NCBI RefSeq assembly: GCF_001522545.3
Contig: NC_031771.1
Span: forward strand, 24,740,847 to 24,804,846
Direction: 5' to 3'
Source: Parus major
Lineage: Eukaryota; Chordata; Aves; Passeriformes; Paridae
Length of the DNA: 64,000 nt
The notes beneath the pieces are model-generated. The model was not told where the DNA came from. It saw only the letters and a program-made list of their open reading frames with translations, and did not search any database. Below, in pieces: positions 10,601 through 24,829 of this stretch. The number at the start of each line of letters is the position of its first letter. The stretch's first letter is position 1. The translations under genes and the position numbers were made by a program.

Positions 10601-13600
10601 TCCTAATTAAGCTCCTAATCCATGAAGCTGTTTTCTTTCTGGGATACTATGGGGAAAGCTGTTACCACCTCCTCCCCACTCTCTCTCATACAGGGTTATG
10701 TCACTTGGAAATCTGTTTCCTTAAAGAAGATGAAGTTACTCCTGCTATCAAGTTGCCAAATCTCAATGCCATCAATAATCTAATTAAAAATCTAAATAAT
10801 TTGAAAAGGGCTAAATAAATAACTCCAGAAGGGTAGTCAGTTAGTTGAGCTCATCATAAATACGTTGACATATGCCAACACAGAATCTCGTTTTCTAAGA
10901 ATGGCTTAGTTTTAGGGAAACTTCAGCAATGTGTTTATAAAACCAGATTGCTTCAAGAGGCAGTAATTCCCTCTAACTGGGAATACTGTGCTTTCTTAAA
11001 AAAAAATGGAGGCATGTACCCTTTGTTTTGGTCTAGTAATCTTCCACCAAAACTTCTATGCTTTCTGTTCTACTTAATTAATTACATTTGACAGAAGGAC
11101 GTACGCTTCAAAAAAATACTGTTTTCATGCAGTTGCTGGAAACAGCTGGAGAGACCCAACAGCTGAGAGACCCAAGTTAGTGCTCAAGGAGCAAGAAGCT
11201 GTATGAGTTTAAACACATCCTTAGTAGACAATGGAAAAGCTGCAGGGGACAGAGTTGTAGGGAGTCAGAAGGACCCACCAGCTCCCTGCCATACTCATTG
11301 CTGCTACCAGCACATGAACAATCTGCTTCCTGCAGACCCCTCCAAATCTGTCCTCACAGTGCCACCACAGCCTCAGCCCTGCAAGGAACTGGATTCCTCT
11401 GCTGAGAATTCAAAACTTTCAATTCTTGCTGAAGTTGCTCTTCATGCTGTATTTCCAAAATAGCCCCATTTTTTAAAAACTCAGTGGTTTGGGGTTTTTT
11501 TCTGTGGTTTTGCTGGATCAAATTATTTTGGAATCACCACAATTTAATTGGTAATGTTGGTTCCCTGATATAAGCTTGTTTAATGCAGGAAGATAAGTTT
11601 AAGCTTATTTAAGCAATAATTAATGTTTTAAACAATGACAACTCCTATAAATACAGTCATGAAACAACCCAGGCAGATAAAGAGTGGTTATGATTTGTTG
11701 TGAACAACTGCTTCTTTTGAGAAACCCTAGCCATCAACACCCCACAAAATCACATCATTTCAAACCTGCCCAAGAAAATGCAAATATCCTCATTTTTCAG
11801 GGTAATTTCTCGGGATTGTTGAGTTAAGCATAACTATTATCTACCATGTCTTGGCATTTTGCCTCAGAAAAGTGTATTAAAATGGTTTAAATAAAATACT
11901 GCAAAATTAAAATGAATAGGAATTGGGGATTATTAGGTTTTTTTCTCTTTAAATCAGAGGGCTTTTTCCCCTCTGGTTTTCCCTAGCCATGTTTTTGAAA
12001 GGCAGGGGAACAGCACAGCAGGGACATTATTCAATGTCGCTTGTGAAAGTCTTCTTGAAAATATTTAGATTTTTTTTTTCTCCTACCCGGGAAGTCCCTC
12101 TTAATTTATATTATGCATTTCAATATTAGCCAAAACCTTATGTACCTATGCCAGCCAATTCAAATGCTACAAAAAGAGCTCTGAATTCATCTACAGTCAC
12201 CAAAAGCACCAAAAGTGCAAATAAGAATTTGGGCAGTCATGCTGCTTGGAGGCTCTTCTGCTCACAGTTTAGGCAGGATTAAAATAGAATGGACTGTTAC
12301 TCTCAAAACTCAAGCATACAAGTACATATCTACATGCTTTCACTTTTATGAGAACTGTAGAGTTGATGAAAATAACTCCAGCATGCCCTCACTGAAAATG
12401 TCTGGTTATGCACACATCTAAAAGCTTTCCCATATAGTGATCACAATGCATAAAGCTGGCCAAGCAGAGAACATTAGGATGAGAGATTTTTGATTCAACA
12501 ACCTCATTTGCCATAAGTATAACTGCAGTTGTGATTCCCCAGAGGCAGCAGCATTTCAGAGAGGCATCCCTGATTTTGGCACACAGGTGCACTTGTCAAA
12601 GGCACCAGCCAGAAGCACATCACTGTCAGTTATCTGGGTTATCATTACTGCTTTCTGTGGGGATTGTGGGCGAGCACCATCTGCAGTGTGCACACACATG
12701 GACAGCCCTGCCTTTCAGCCATCACCCACCATCCTGCCTCTGGAGCAAAGGGACGCATCCTGAGGGATTTTAAGCACTTCTAAGTATTCCTACAAAACAT
12801 TACTACCTCGAGTCTCACGTTTTAAAACTTGGATGCTTTAAATTAAGCCATTAAATCCATACTTACTCAGTGCATAAGTGTCCTGAATTCCTGAACAGCT
12901 CTTTAAATCAAATCTTTCCTAGATCAAATCAATCATTTTAAGGTATATTTTTTCCTTTTATGTCTCAGCTGATGACTTTCCAGGGAAACCTGTGGAGCCA
13001 CTGAGTTTGAATTGCCATTAGAAGACCTGTTTTGCTATCAAAAGCTGCCAGGTTTAAGGGAATCCCACCTCAGTGAGAGTCTGGGGTAAACTCAAGTAAG
13101 ACTCAAGTCCCTGTTGTAGACCCACTCTCCTCCAGACAGCAGAGTGTTCCCTAGGTACCCTATGCCACCTTCATTCCTGGCCAATACAAAATCTCTGCTA
13201 CTTTTCAATGAACTTCCTAGGGAAAAAAAGAGTTATGATGTTTTCCTCTTCTTTGCCCTAATCATTACACACAGCCTGACAGTATTTCATGGTGGTGCAA
13301 GAATGAAATGGAGCATATTCCTCTGAAGTGCTCCATTAAGCAACAGCAGAAAATTAAAAGGTACCACAGAGTGATCGGAAGTCACTCACTGCCTCCTCTT
13401 GGCTAGAAAAAAGTTCTGAGGGAAAAAGAGGAATCATGAAGCAGGTACCATAACTGTGAAACTTAAAGGAGAAATGGCAAGGCATCCTTCAGACCTCATG
13501 CACAACCAGGCAATGGGATTGCAAATCATGTTAGAAAAGTCAAGAAATAGATTTTGTATGTTGAAGGAAAAAATTTGAATCCCTCATTCATTTACCCAGT

Positions 13601-14458
13601 CTATGTTTATCTCCCCAAAGGCCTGAGTTTTGCCTCTTTCTGCCTCTGTTCTCCTTGTGTGCCTCATTGAGAGAGGTGACACTTCAATCCCATGGAAGGC
13701 ATCTCGAGTTAAGAGAGACAACCACACTCTCCACTGCAAACATCCACAATTGCATCCCCTCTGATGAAGGCATTCAGATGGCTACTGACAGAGTAGGGCT
13801 GGCATCAGTCACATTTCTACCGAGAAGTGGACAGCTCTGGAAATACTACACATGCAACAAGTGAAAAGGCAAGTTAATACACAGAATAACATCAGAATAA
13901 AATAAAAAAATCCTCCCCAAACTACTGCAGAGCTTTCTGAACCTGAGCAAGGTAAGTATGGCTCAGGAGCTATTTCCCATGCCAAGGAGAGAGAGAGAAA
14001 TATTGGCTCTGTAAAACCAGTCCAGAAAAGAACTTTCAGACACAAGTGACCCTCAAAGCCAGGCCTCCTCTTATATACTGTAGCTGATGCTGAACTACTC
14101 AGTCCCAACTCCACGATGCAGATGCCACACCAGCACATGGACTGAGCACAGCCACCAGAAATCTGTGCACTAAAGGGGCAAACAGATCTTCTGCAAGGCA
14201 CAGCTAAAGCACCTGGCCTTGGTCACCTTTGCCCAAAACACTCTGTCAGCACAAAGTTGTGATAGCACCTATCTGAGAGCTATACATTCCTATATGGAAT
14301 AGGAAATCTACTTGGTAACACCAAATCAGTGCATTTTTTGGGTACTGCAGAATAAATATAAGTTGCTTTTTTATGCTCTTCCAAGGACTGACAGAGCACT
14401 GTGAAAATGTAGCACTGTAGCTTTCCTGCACAGGACTTTGAGCTCCTTTCTGCAGCAA
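10601..14458. other. Non-coding stretch, nothing recognised
   Basis: No gene, LTR or CR1 motif seen. Near 11143-11177 a roughly 16-bp unit (agctggagagacccaac, then agctgagagacccaag) is repeated twice in tandem with small differences. The minus-strand 130-codon frame at 14201-13809 is Cys/Ser-rich with a hydrophobic C-terminal part, but it has no recognisable domain and sits next to no supporting signal. Confidence 0.55.
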
Positions 14459-15280
14459 GATTATAAAATGATTTGGTTTGGAAGGGACATTTAAAGATCA
14501 TCTAGTCCCCTTGTAATGAGCAGGAACACCTTCAGCTAAATCAGTTTGCTCAGAATCTCATCCAGCCTGGCCTAGAACACTTCCAGGGATAGGGCATCCA
14601 CCACCTCTTTTGACAACATGTTCTGTGTCTTACATCCCCCCCACTGTAAAAAAATTTATTGATTTCCAGCCTGAATCTATCCTCTTTCAGTTTAAAGCTA
14701 CTACCCCTTGTCCATCATTACACAACTTTTTACCAAGTTTGACAGTTTTCTTGTATGCTTCCTGTAGGTACTGGAAGGCCTTCCTGGAACATTCTCTTTT
14801 CCAGACTGAATAACCCCAACCTTTTCAGCCTTTCCTCATAAGAGAGGTGCTCCAGCTCTCTGATCATTTATGTGGCCCTCCTCAGGACTCAATCAGTAAG
14901 TGTCCATGTCATTCTTGTGCTGGGGACCCCAGAGCTGGATGCAGCACTCCAGTGGGGTATCCCCAAAGCAAAAGGCAGAATCCCCTCCCTCACCCTCCTG
15001 GCCACACTGCTTTTGGTGCAGCCCAGGATACGATTGGCTTTCTGGGCTGGAAGTGCACACTGTCGGATCACATACAGGTTTTCATCCCTCAGCACCTCCA
15101 GTCCTTCTCAGCAGGGCAGTTCTCAATCTGTTCAGCCCCCAGTCCACGTGGGTGCCAAGGGTTGTCTCTGCCAGGTGCCTCACCCTGCACTTGGCCCTGT
15201 TCAACCCCACGAGGTGCACGTGGGCCCATTTCTTGAGCTTGTTCAGGACTCTCTGGATGGCACCCCAATGTGTAAAGATC
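14459..15280 (-). mobile_element. CR1 LINE fragment with 3' tail and broken reverse-transcriptase C-terminus
   Basis: CR1 elements are the main LINE family of birds; the second frame encodes an endonuclease and a reverse transcriptase. This copy is on the minus strand, its 3' tail at the left edge (plus strand: tggtttggaagggac near 14474) and its 5' break near 15280. Three pieces of CR1 protein are readable: WAHVHLVGLNRAKCRVRHL (about 15170-15226), QKANRILGC followed by SVARRVREGILP (about 14980-15060), and LSYEERLKRLGLFSLEKR (about 14793-14846). They lie in different frames, so the copy carries frameshifts, and a stop codon lies upstream of the last piece. It cannot encode an active enzyme. 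The right boundary is approximate, because similarity fades beyond the KLKKWAH segment. No target-site duplication was seen, as is usual for CR1. Confidence 0.95.
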
Positions 15281-18050
15281 CATAAAGCCACTCTGTTAAC
15301 CTGTTCCAACAAGGTCTGTGGTGCCAACACTTGCCTACCACAGTGGGCCTGCAGCCATCAAAGGCATGACAGCCTCTGTCAGCTCCTGAAGTTCACCCCT
15401 CTCTGCTCCTCGTGGTTGTTACAGCATCAGAAGGAATGGGGATCAGGAGCATGACAGGGACACTCTGAATTGAAATTCCTGCTATCCCTGCTGAGCATCT
15501 GTACACGCACAGTTGCACGGGCTCCCTGCCTTCCTGCATCTTTTTCTTCCTTTTCCATATCTGTCAGTTAAACCAAAGATTCAAATGTGAAATGGAGCAC
15601 TTGGGAAAATTATGTGGATTTGTGGTTTTCCCTGGAGGGCTCTGGGTCTGTGAAGCAATGAATGGATTATAATGAGTCATAAATATAGTACTTTCATGAG
15701 TGGCAGGATCCTATTCTGCTATTCATATAATGTAAAGGCAAACTGCCCATTTTCTCCAGATCAGTAACCTGAAATCTCAATGAGGGAAAGAAAACTAAAG
15801 AGAAAGTATCTCTAGGTGCAAATTAAGCAGACAAATATGCAAGACAACATACTTAGCAGTAGGTTTTTGAACTTTGAATAAGAAAAACAGGTGTGATTGT
15901 CTTTTAATTATTTTGAAATGTAATACCAGAATAGCTAGATAAGAACAGATGCGCCATTTCAGGAGAGGAAATGAGGATGCAGACGATCACTCTTCATTTT
16001 TGTGACCCCCTTGGATCACTTCTGCTGTAAGGCACATCCTCAAATGCTACTGCAGGTTTTACAGATTAGAGCTATCTATAAAAAAAATCACTGTCCATCC
16101 AGAAGAGGTGAGCCTTTCTTCCTCCATGTGAGTCACCTCACATTACAAACAGCTGAGCTCTGGCTTACCTGTTCAGCCACGACATTCCCACTGCCTACTT
16201 GCCTGCTCCTGCTAATGATACCAGCTTCCATTACTTTGACAGCATGCTTAATACAGAGATCTTTTGTATCCAAGCTGGTAAGTAACCAGCTTCCAGCCTG
16301 TCTGCTGCACTCTGTGCCTGGTAAAAACTGTCAGTCATCCTCCTTTAAAGCAGCATTTGCATAAACCAGATGGACCATTCCTTCTCTGAAATCACACCCA
16401 CGGATTGTATCCATTGCACATGGCAAGTTTACATGGGTTAAATTGAATGACAGGAGACAGATTGCTGATTTCCAGTAATTACATGGGCCATCTTCCTGGG
16501 CTTTTCCGCATAAAAAAAACCCCACACTTTTCATATTTCAGGCTGGAAGAAGTCCTGCCATGGCTGTCCTCACTGCAGCCTGATTCTAGTGATAAACCCC
16601 TCAATATCTCTGCACCACACTGATGTCAAAGAGCAAATAAGGGACAGAGTATTGCGTGCCAGCAAATGCAAACCACGGTTTCCAGCAGTTCCCAAAAAAG
16701 GCCAAAGGGTTTCTTTGCTGCCCAGGCCACACAGAAGTAGCAGGCATTTGAAATATTAAGCACAAAGACATTCTGAATCAGTTCAATGCCTTTATAAGAA
16801 GGATGCAGCACAGGGGTTTAGGGGCATTGAGGGAAGAGGGTATAAGAAAAGACATGTAAGATGCCAGCAAGGACTAACTTTCCTGAGCTTTGGATTAGTA
16901 CCATAGCACACACCTGTGGAGACTTTTGGATTAAAATATAAACAAAGAATGCAGGACAAGCATATATTTTGAATCAGTGGCATTTTCCTGCACTCTAAGA
17001 GCACTAATAAGCACACAGCTCCAGCAGAGCACTGAGCAGAGATATGAATGCCAACACATTTCCATGGCTGAGAAAGAAAGATTCTTCTTCTTGATGTTCT
17101 TCCCAGCTGTTGCTAAGTTTTGCTGGATTTTTTCCCCCCAGTATTTGCCAAGAGAAATTCTATCAAATTTACATATGGATATTACCCACTTAAATTGGAA
17201 GAGAGGGAAGAGAAATCATGGCTAAAGTGAGAGGATTCTCTGGTACTAACATAGCTAAAAGAAAGCAAGTGGCATCAATGAAAAGAAGTGGCTGAGGTTT
17301 TTTCCAAAGTAAGTGGCTACAGTCAGTTGTTTTCTCTTTAATGAAGACTGCTCAAAGGAGTGTCAAAAATCAGGTTACTTATTTCGGTATTTCAGTCCAT
17401 CCAAACAGGAACTGAAGACAGACTCTACAAAGTGAAAAAGAATCATCAATATTCCCATGTGCTTTGTACTTCAGAATTTCCTCCCTACCCTGCAGTGTCC
17501 ATTTTCTTATAAACTGTTTACACTCAAATTAGAATAGCAAACCCAGGAACTCTTTTCTACTGACAGTGGTTTTTTGAATTTTCACTTTCATTTCCAGTAA
17601 AGTTTCCATTTCCAAAATACTTTAAGATTCCCCCCTTTCCTTCCATAATTTCCTCTTATTTTTTTCTTTTTTTTTTTTTTAATGTGCTTGTTTGTAATTT
17701 TAGACTGCAATTCCAACAGCAGCCCCCCGCTTCCTTGCAAGGACTTTCAAAAACCTTGAAAGAGTTATGCATCCAACTCCCAGGCATTTAACTTGTTAAA
17801 GCATCGCTGAAAGTCCCAGCCCATATGGAAAGCAAAACCAGTTTTCCAGGAGCAGACTTACGATCCATCAGAAGGCCAGTTTTCCACGATTTGCAGCCAT
17901 CAGTGGCTCCCTGCTCTGTAACTAGCTCCACATGTGGGCATTCCCATCGGCTCCAAGAGAACTGCTCATAGCTTGAAGTTAACAATAATTATGCAGATCT
18001 TACAGAGCATCTCCTCTCTTTCCATCTCAGAGAGATATTATTAAGAAGGT
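15281..18050. other. Non-coding stretch, nothing recognised
   Basis: No gene seen. A T-rich run lies at 17659-17680. Open frames of 120 (16002-16364 plus) and 67 codons occur without family resemblance. The first 170 bases next to the CR1 could be a more decayed CR1 portion, but I could not align it. Confidence 0.55.
17659..17680. repeat. Poly-T tract with one interruption
   Basis: T-rich run (T7, C, T14) ending just before aatgtgc. Read on the minus strand it would be a poly-A tail, but no retroposon body is recognisable to its right. Confidence 0.6.
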
Positions 18051-18135
18051 CAGTACTTTTATTCCTCGTGTACAGGGGAGGAAATGGAGGTGATATGACT
18101 GGGGCAACCTTGAATGACAGAACCAGGATAAATAC
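18051..18135 (-). mobile_element. MIR/CORE-SINE-like fragment
   Basis: The plus strand reads tattcctcgtgtacaggggaggaaatggagg, then gactggggcaacctt and gacagaaccagga. This follows the reverse complement of MIR (ccccattttacagatgaggaaactgagg...gacttgcccaaggtcac...gcagagccaggatt) in order and spacing, with a short deletion where the consensus has ctcagagaggttaag. Three blocks in the right order make a chance match unlikely. The copy is ancient and short. Orientation is minus, opposite to the other MIR-like pieces in the window. Confidence 0.6.
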
Positions 18136-21100
18136 CATAACAAGGAAAGGCTATTATCCTGCTTGTAAAGTGTTTCATTACTGAAGCCTCAAAAAAAAAT
18201 ATATGATAGAGAATCCATTTCCCTGTTCTCCCTCTTTCCTGAGCACTGATTCCAGCTAATCATCATTCATCCTTCATGCCATCACATGAAAGTTAACTAC
18301 AGTGAGAATAAAAAGAGTATTTATTCAGCTAAAGAAGGATTTACATAGCTGGTTCCTTAGGAGCTTTTACCACGTACTGGATCAAAAATCAATTTTTAGA
18401 AAATTGTTTAAATAAATACATATTTACCTTATAGACTGTAATAGCTCATTCAGAGCCCTGACAGTGCAATGAATAAACAAACTTCAGTCTTGGATATTAC
18501 TACAGGAAATCCTGACTCATCCTCAGGTGAGCAGGACCACTCACCTCAACCACCACTACACTCTGGAGCTCCCACTGCAGAGGCTTTGCTTCTCATACCA
18601 GCTGGACGATGGCAGGAGGAGGTGCCAGGTCTTGTGGCCATCTCAGAGCTGTCCAGACTACCCTGCTGTTTGCTATGCCTTTCCCAGCCCTTGGCAAGCC
18701 AAAAACCACGTGTTGGTTTTCACTTTAAGTAGCAGGTGTGCATTGCATCTGTAGCACTGTAACACAGAGGGCGTGCTCCCTATATTTGTTCTTATTTGGG
18801 ACAACCAGGCACCTAAACCACTAGAAATACACTAAGGGTCAGTCTTTCCATCAGCACCAGAGACTTCTTGCTGCCTGCCCTACAAGTTTGATAATTAGAA
18901 TCCAACCTTCTGTAGCAGAAGGGCTACATAGATCTAGCTCATCTTCCACTTCCACATGACAAGAGTTAGTTTAATGTTAGAAATGATGTTGTTTCAGGCC
19001 TTCATGCTTCTGGGCACTGAGAACAGAGTAGGCAGAGCTGTGAATATGTAATCTTGGCATGATTTTCACTTTCCATTTCCTTTACTGGCCACTAGTGGGA
19101 TATTACAACAAATATATTTCTGGCAGAACCAAATCTGCAAGAGATTTCGATCTCCTTTTGCTTAATTATTTTTTGGCTTGGGCTTTTTGCTGATTATATT
19201 TAAATTAATTGTGAGATGAGGGAAAGATTTGAGTCTTTTTGTCTCAAAGATGTTGGAAGTACTTTTTCAAATTCTGTCTAGTGCAGGCACATCCAGAGTG
19301 CCCATGAGACAATTTATAAAAGCTAAAAATTTCTCAGGTTTTTGATGCCTTGTAATCTCATCATCATTCTCCTCTCATTTCCATGACAAAGTCAAGAATT
19401 TTGTTGCCTTAAACAAAGCATTGGCTTTCTTTTAAAGCCCATATTAGGTGCATATCCCAGACCAGAGAGACAATAACCTGTGTTCACCTTCTGCTGGTTC
19501 AGGTAGTAACACAACATTCAGTGCTCTGCACTAATCCGGTCAACATTATTAATTCAAGCCACACGGGTTTGGGGTTTTAACTAAATTACTCACAATCCTG
19601 GGCTGCTCCATACAGCAGTTCCCCCATGAATTTAACTTTAAAAAAATAAAATATAAATGGAGTTTCTTTCAACTTCTAGCCATTTTCTTGCCTGGGGCAG
19701 CAAGAGTGTTTCCTGCTGTTGGTTCATTTTGTTCAATAGCTTTTTCCATGGACAACTTCCTCATACCAATAGCCCCCAAAACTCCACCACTACCTATCAC
19801 TAAATACTGCTGGGAGAGAACCTGGCACCTAATTTTATGCACCTACGTAATGTGTGTGTAAAAATGACAACAAAAATTGATTCAGCTATTACAACAGCCA
19901 GAGCATTGCCTCTGCTCTTTTTGTATTCTATTGACTACAGATGGAGCTGGAAAACCCAAATGAAGGGCTCATGCAATCTGAAACAGGAGGCATGTATTTA
20001 ACGTTTACAGCAAGAAATGCAAACACCAAATGCAAATAAATAGGATTTCCCACAGGCCCCTTCTCTTTTGCTGCCCAGTGAGTACATTCTAACTAAAATG
20101 TTGTTTTTAGTATTGTGTCTGTGTGATACAATAAACCTTACACAAATTGCTGCAGAAAGCCTATGGAAATGCACATTTAGATTATATACAGGTACAAAAG
20201 TGGTGTTTGGGGAACCATCTCATAAAATGTAGTTTGCACCCTTGGGGCTTAGTTTATGGGGGGATCCAAGCAGCATTTTATCTGATTAGAATCAAGTTTC
20301 TGCCACGATTGCTAAGCTTACTATCTTGGTTTTGGTATCTCTGACTAGACGTTTTTCACTTCCTGTGTATGCAGTGTTTAGAAAGGCACCTTTCTCTCTA
20401 TGAATTACTTGAAATGGTTTGAAAAGACATAGCAAGCAATTAGATTACAAGGTTTTATAAACCCTAGCAATCCCTTATACAGGAAAATATGCAAGAGGGT
20501 GATATTTTTTTTAAAATTCCTACAAAATTATTTATAAGAACATGCTTTCATATTTTACCATACATTTCCCCCAACTTATGACTAATTTCATTTATCAGAG
20601 ATTATCTTTCTCCCTCAGGAATTACTTTCCTTTTCAGTTTTTTCCCCAAAGGCATAACATATCATAAATTACCTTCTGTGAAATGTAATGATTTTAGATC
20701 AACAATATTCCTCTCTTACAGAGGCCTCAATGGTTCTGAATCAAAACTCTTCATGTTAAAGAAGCCTCTAACTCATCATTCTGCTGGAATTTAGGGAAGG
20801 ATTAACAGCCTCAGGGTGCAGGCATCGAGTCTGGTCTGGCTAAGAGGACAGGCAAGGTCATTTGGCCAGACACAAGCCACTGCTTCAGCCTCCACAAGAC
20901 TTCTGCTAACAGGAAAGCACATGATGGACTTTGATGCCAGCCAGTCACAATCCAAAATTCAGAGGAAATTTCAACAGCAACACTGGATGCCTTATTTCAA
21001 GCAATTTATTCTCTCACCTTGTGTATACAGTAGTTCTTTGTTCAAGTAAAATCCTTTCTACCAATTTGAAAGGGGAAGTTGAAGGGCAGAGTGCTTTGGG

Positions 21101-24100
21101 ATGTATGGGTACATAAACCATGGTGAGACACATCATCTGATCCAGCACCTTCCAGAATGCCCTTTTCATGCTCTCCTCTCACTACAAGGCTGATCTCACT
21201 CATTGATGGCCACACTGGCCAAGTTGCTCGTGGTTTTCTTTCTAGGGACACTCTGCACAGCTCTGTGCTATTTGTGCAGTTAGCAGGTGTGTCGGCATTT
21301 GCTCATGCAGAAAGAGAAGGAAATAAACTGAGAGTAGCAGGCAAGGCTTGCTATTGATTTAGTTAGCAGTAATTTATGGAAGAAGCTTGCATAAAATTCA
21401 TTGCTTACTTTCTCTGACAAAGATTTGTCTATTAGAGAAATTGTTGCAGGTCCAGGGGTGCTGCAGTAAATGCAGACTAAGAGTCTTTCCCAGTTCCTGC
21501 AGTCCCAGGAATGTTTCCTGAAGGAGAGTGATCTGCAGAACACTTGTCTCCTGTTAGCAGTATGACGGCACAGATGGAAAGGAACAGGCAACTGGTTCAA
21601 GCAGACAACAGAGCACTAAAGCAAATTAACCTTGACATAACTTCTGTAAGGCTTAAACTTTGTTTAAAAATTTAGACAAATTAAAGATATTCTCCAGGTG
21701 TCCACAGGGCCTTTACACTCTGGCTAATTTGATTTTCATGTGTGCTAGAGACGTGGTGCCAAACACTCACTGTATAGGTGCCCTGAAATCTGGGACAGTG
21801 CTGCACTGATCACATACAAATTCAGGCAGGACCTGTCTATCAGCATCAGATAACTCAGTCTTTGCCCAGCCATGACTCAATTGCCTCTTAAAAGCTTTCA
21901 TACCACAGGAAAGAAATTTGGTATGGACTTCCAACCACTTTTCTTGAGATTACATTGAACACACATGCTCATACCATCTCATTTTATGCTCTTGAGTTAG
22001 GTGCCAAAATTATTCAACTGATCAGACTGCTGGAGGGTGCCCCAGAAAACTCAGTCAATCTGCCAGCTCCATGTCAGCCTCTGATGGAGATTTCCCTTTT
22101 GCCAGCTACAGTAGGAGGTGTGGATTAGCTCTATGAAGTATCTCACCTCAGTTATTCAACTAATTCTGCTACTAGACTCCTTGCACTTCATTCCCTAAGT
22201 AGTTGAGTGAAATTAAAGGAGTTGGAAGTACTGTTAAGTCCAATTGTGCAGCTGAAGTCCACAGGACTACATCTGCTGTCAGGCCATCAAAAAGCAGGAC
22301 ACAGAAGTCACTCCATCTTGTTGCTCTGCCTCCTGCAGATTTACTGGGTATGGGAGAGTCCCTGCTGTGAAAGCTTTACAACCTAGGTAGAGGAACCACA
22401 CACCAAACCAAAAAAAACAGGGATAAGGACATGTAGCAAGCTGGGAATATTGTGGATACAGGTACTGCAATCCTTGATTTGGACATCCAACTACAGCAGC
22501 AGGACAAATGCCTCCAAAACAAATGAGCAAACTGCTGGATCTACCATCTGCATTCAGGTGCTGAGAAACTCTCAGTGGGATTGTATAAAATTTCTGCCCA
22601 GTGGACACAACATTATTGCACAACAGAGGAGCACTTTTATAGGGTTTTTCACCTGGTACTTCCTGGAAAGCATGAACAACTGATTCATATTGCCCCAAAT
22701 GCTTACTAGAACCAACACCATTCTAAATGCCCTCATGACAGCTGCACATGATTACCTGTCCAGGAAGTTGCTGCCACATTACTTCCCCTGTTTGAGCAAC
22801 AAGATCCCAAACTGGACTTGTCCCAAGCCCGTGAGAAGGGCTGCATGGGAATTGCAAGGGGTTGAAGAGAGAGCTAGTAAAAAATTTTGTCACATGCATT
22901 TGAGTAAGTAATTGAAGAGGGGAGATTTTTGCAAGCAGAAACAGATTTGATTCCCTGAATAAATTATTCATTCAAAATTATTCACCCAACTTCAATAAAT
23001 AGAGTCTCTCTTAGCTTTTTTTGGGGAAAAAAAACCCCATGATATCCCACAAAAGCCAAAAAGGAAATATTAGAGATATTATTTACACTCAAACAGAACG
23101 GATTATTCACAGGGTGCCGTAAGAAATCTTTCCAATTAAGTGATGCATCGTACTGTCAAGAAGCCAAATTTTCAGGCGGCCTCAGCACCCAGCAACTCCT
23201 GCTGAGAGCAGTAGCCTATTGAAAATCTAGCCACTTTATGGGCATGCCTAAATAAGAGCTGGCAGGTTTGGAAACCTGCCCCTGCCTTCCTCAGCTCACC
23301 CACAGTGCACTCTACCTTACACAGGCCAGCCCACACAGCCACATGTTCTCTCTTCCATGTATCTGCAAACTGACAGTCTGCAGCATCTTCAGATACACTG
23401 AGGGAGAGTATGAAATGAAATCTCTGCATCCTTGCCACCTTTCCAGATTTTTCCAACTCCCCAAAGGGGGCAATGCAGCCCTACCTCTACAGACTGAATT
23501 CTGGCAAGAAGAAAGTAGCAAGACCAGAAGAACAGACTCTCTAGTTATAATAAAGCTGTCAGGGTTGACATACAGTATCTACTGCTTTTCCATTCTCCAT
23601 CTCAAGCAGGATGGAGGGATTATGCAGATGAGCCACTATATTGTGTCAGGCTCAGGAACATTGTCCTGTATGCTTGGCATAGCCTGAATTCGTTTCTATA
23701 TCCCTGAATGCCCACAGCTATGAACTGTCTTGGTGGGATAAACACCTTAACAAAGCTGTTTAGCAGATTTAGTAAATGGTTCTGGCAGGCAAAAACACTT
23801 CTAGTGAATGGGAGAATGTGCTCTCATCCCCCTTCCTCACTTTCAAAGCTTTGAAGTTTTATTTATGATGTATAGAAAAAATAAGACACTTAATCGGGGC
23901 TCATGGGCTCTTGAAGCTACGCTGCTTCTTTCACACAAGCACAGAAATGTCATCCCAGCTGTAAAACCTCTTCCACTTCCCAGCCACAGAACAAGCCACA
24001 GCAAGCTTTTCACTGCTAGTTCATACCCCTGCATACATCCACACTTAAGGAGGGATGACAAAAAAGAAGGGAAGTTTTGGATGCAGCCGCCCCATTCAGG

Positions 24101-24829
24101 TAAAGAGAAGCCAGGTGAGGCCCTTCATTCCCTCTCCATAAAACACATGTTCTAGAAAGGATCAAACACAAACCCTCAGCCACCTGAAGAGGTGCAGAGT
24201 CCAGAAGCCAAGGAGTTTATATGGATTTGTCAGGACTGAGTCCTGATATTAACACTGCTGAGAGCAAGTCCTATCACTGTTTCACTGCTGTTTCCCCTTT
24301 TTTTTTCCAAAAGTTCAGGCCCAAGAAGGCATTTTTCATGTACAAATATATAACCAGTCCTGGTCACTCAGCCACTCAGAGCCACTGCAGCTTTCTCACC
24401 CAATCTTTACATCTGCATTTCACTTCCACCACCACAACGCACAGTCAGGACAAGCACTGTGTGCATGGCCTGACCTCACCCAAGGCTCCTCCACAAATTC
24501 ACACAATCAACAACTATGTGGAAGACTATACTTCTGTTCTTTGGTATTATTTCTTTGCTGATTATGCTCTCCCAAAGTCAGATTAATTATACATTATTCC
24601 CAAGAAGAGTGAAAAACAACAAATCCTTAACCTGAAGCTTCTCAATGGAACAACTGTACTAAAAAAAAGATTACACATTTTTACCTACTACATCACTATG
24701 ATGAAACTGAAGCCATGAGAATTCGTGCCCAACTGATCTCTTTTAAGAAGGTTACATCCTAGTGCAACCTGAAATATTAAAGAAGGAAAAGCTTGGGCCA
24801 GATGAAGCCTGAATACAGTCAAGATGCTT
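18136..24829. other. Non-coding stretch, nothing recognised
   Basis: Nearly 7 kb without a recognisable repeat or gene. The longest frames (139 codons at 22698-22279 minus and 23268-23687 plus) have no domain and overlap frames on the other strand. Near 23018-23039 a T-run, gggg, A-run, cccc can fold into a weak 4-bp G/C stem. I see no splice-bounded exon. Confidence 0.55.

Noticed and set aside
14900..15454. Plus-strand 184-codon open frame as a gene
   Set aside because: Most of it is antisense to CR1 reverse-transcriptase sequence; the real coding remnant is on the minus strand and broken.
24690..24760. Possible MIR piece (gatgaaactgaagccatgag)
   Set aside because: Only one short block matches; the following bases do not continue the consensus.
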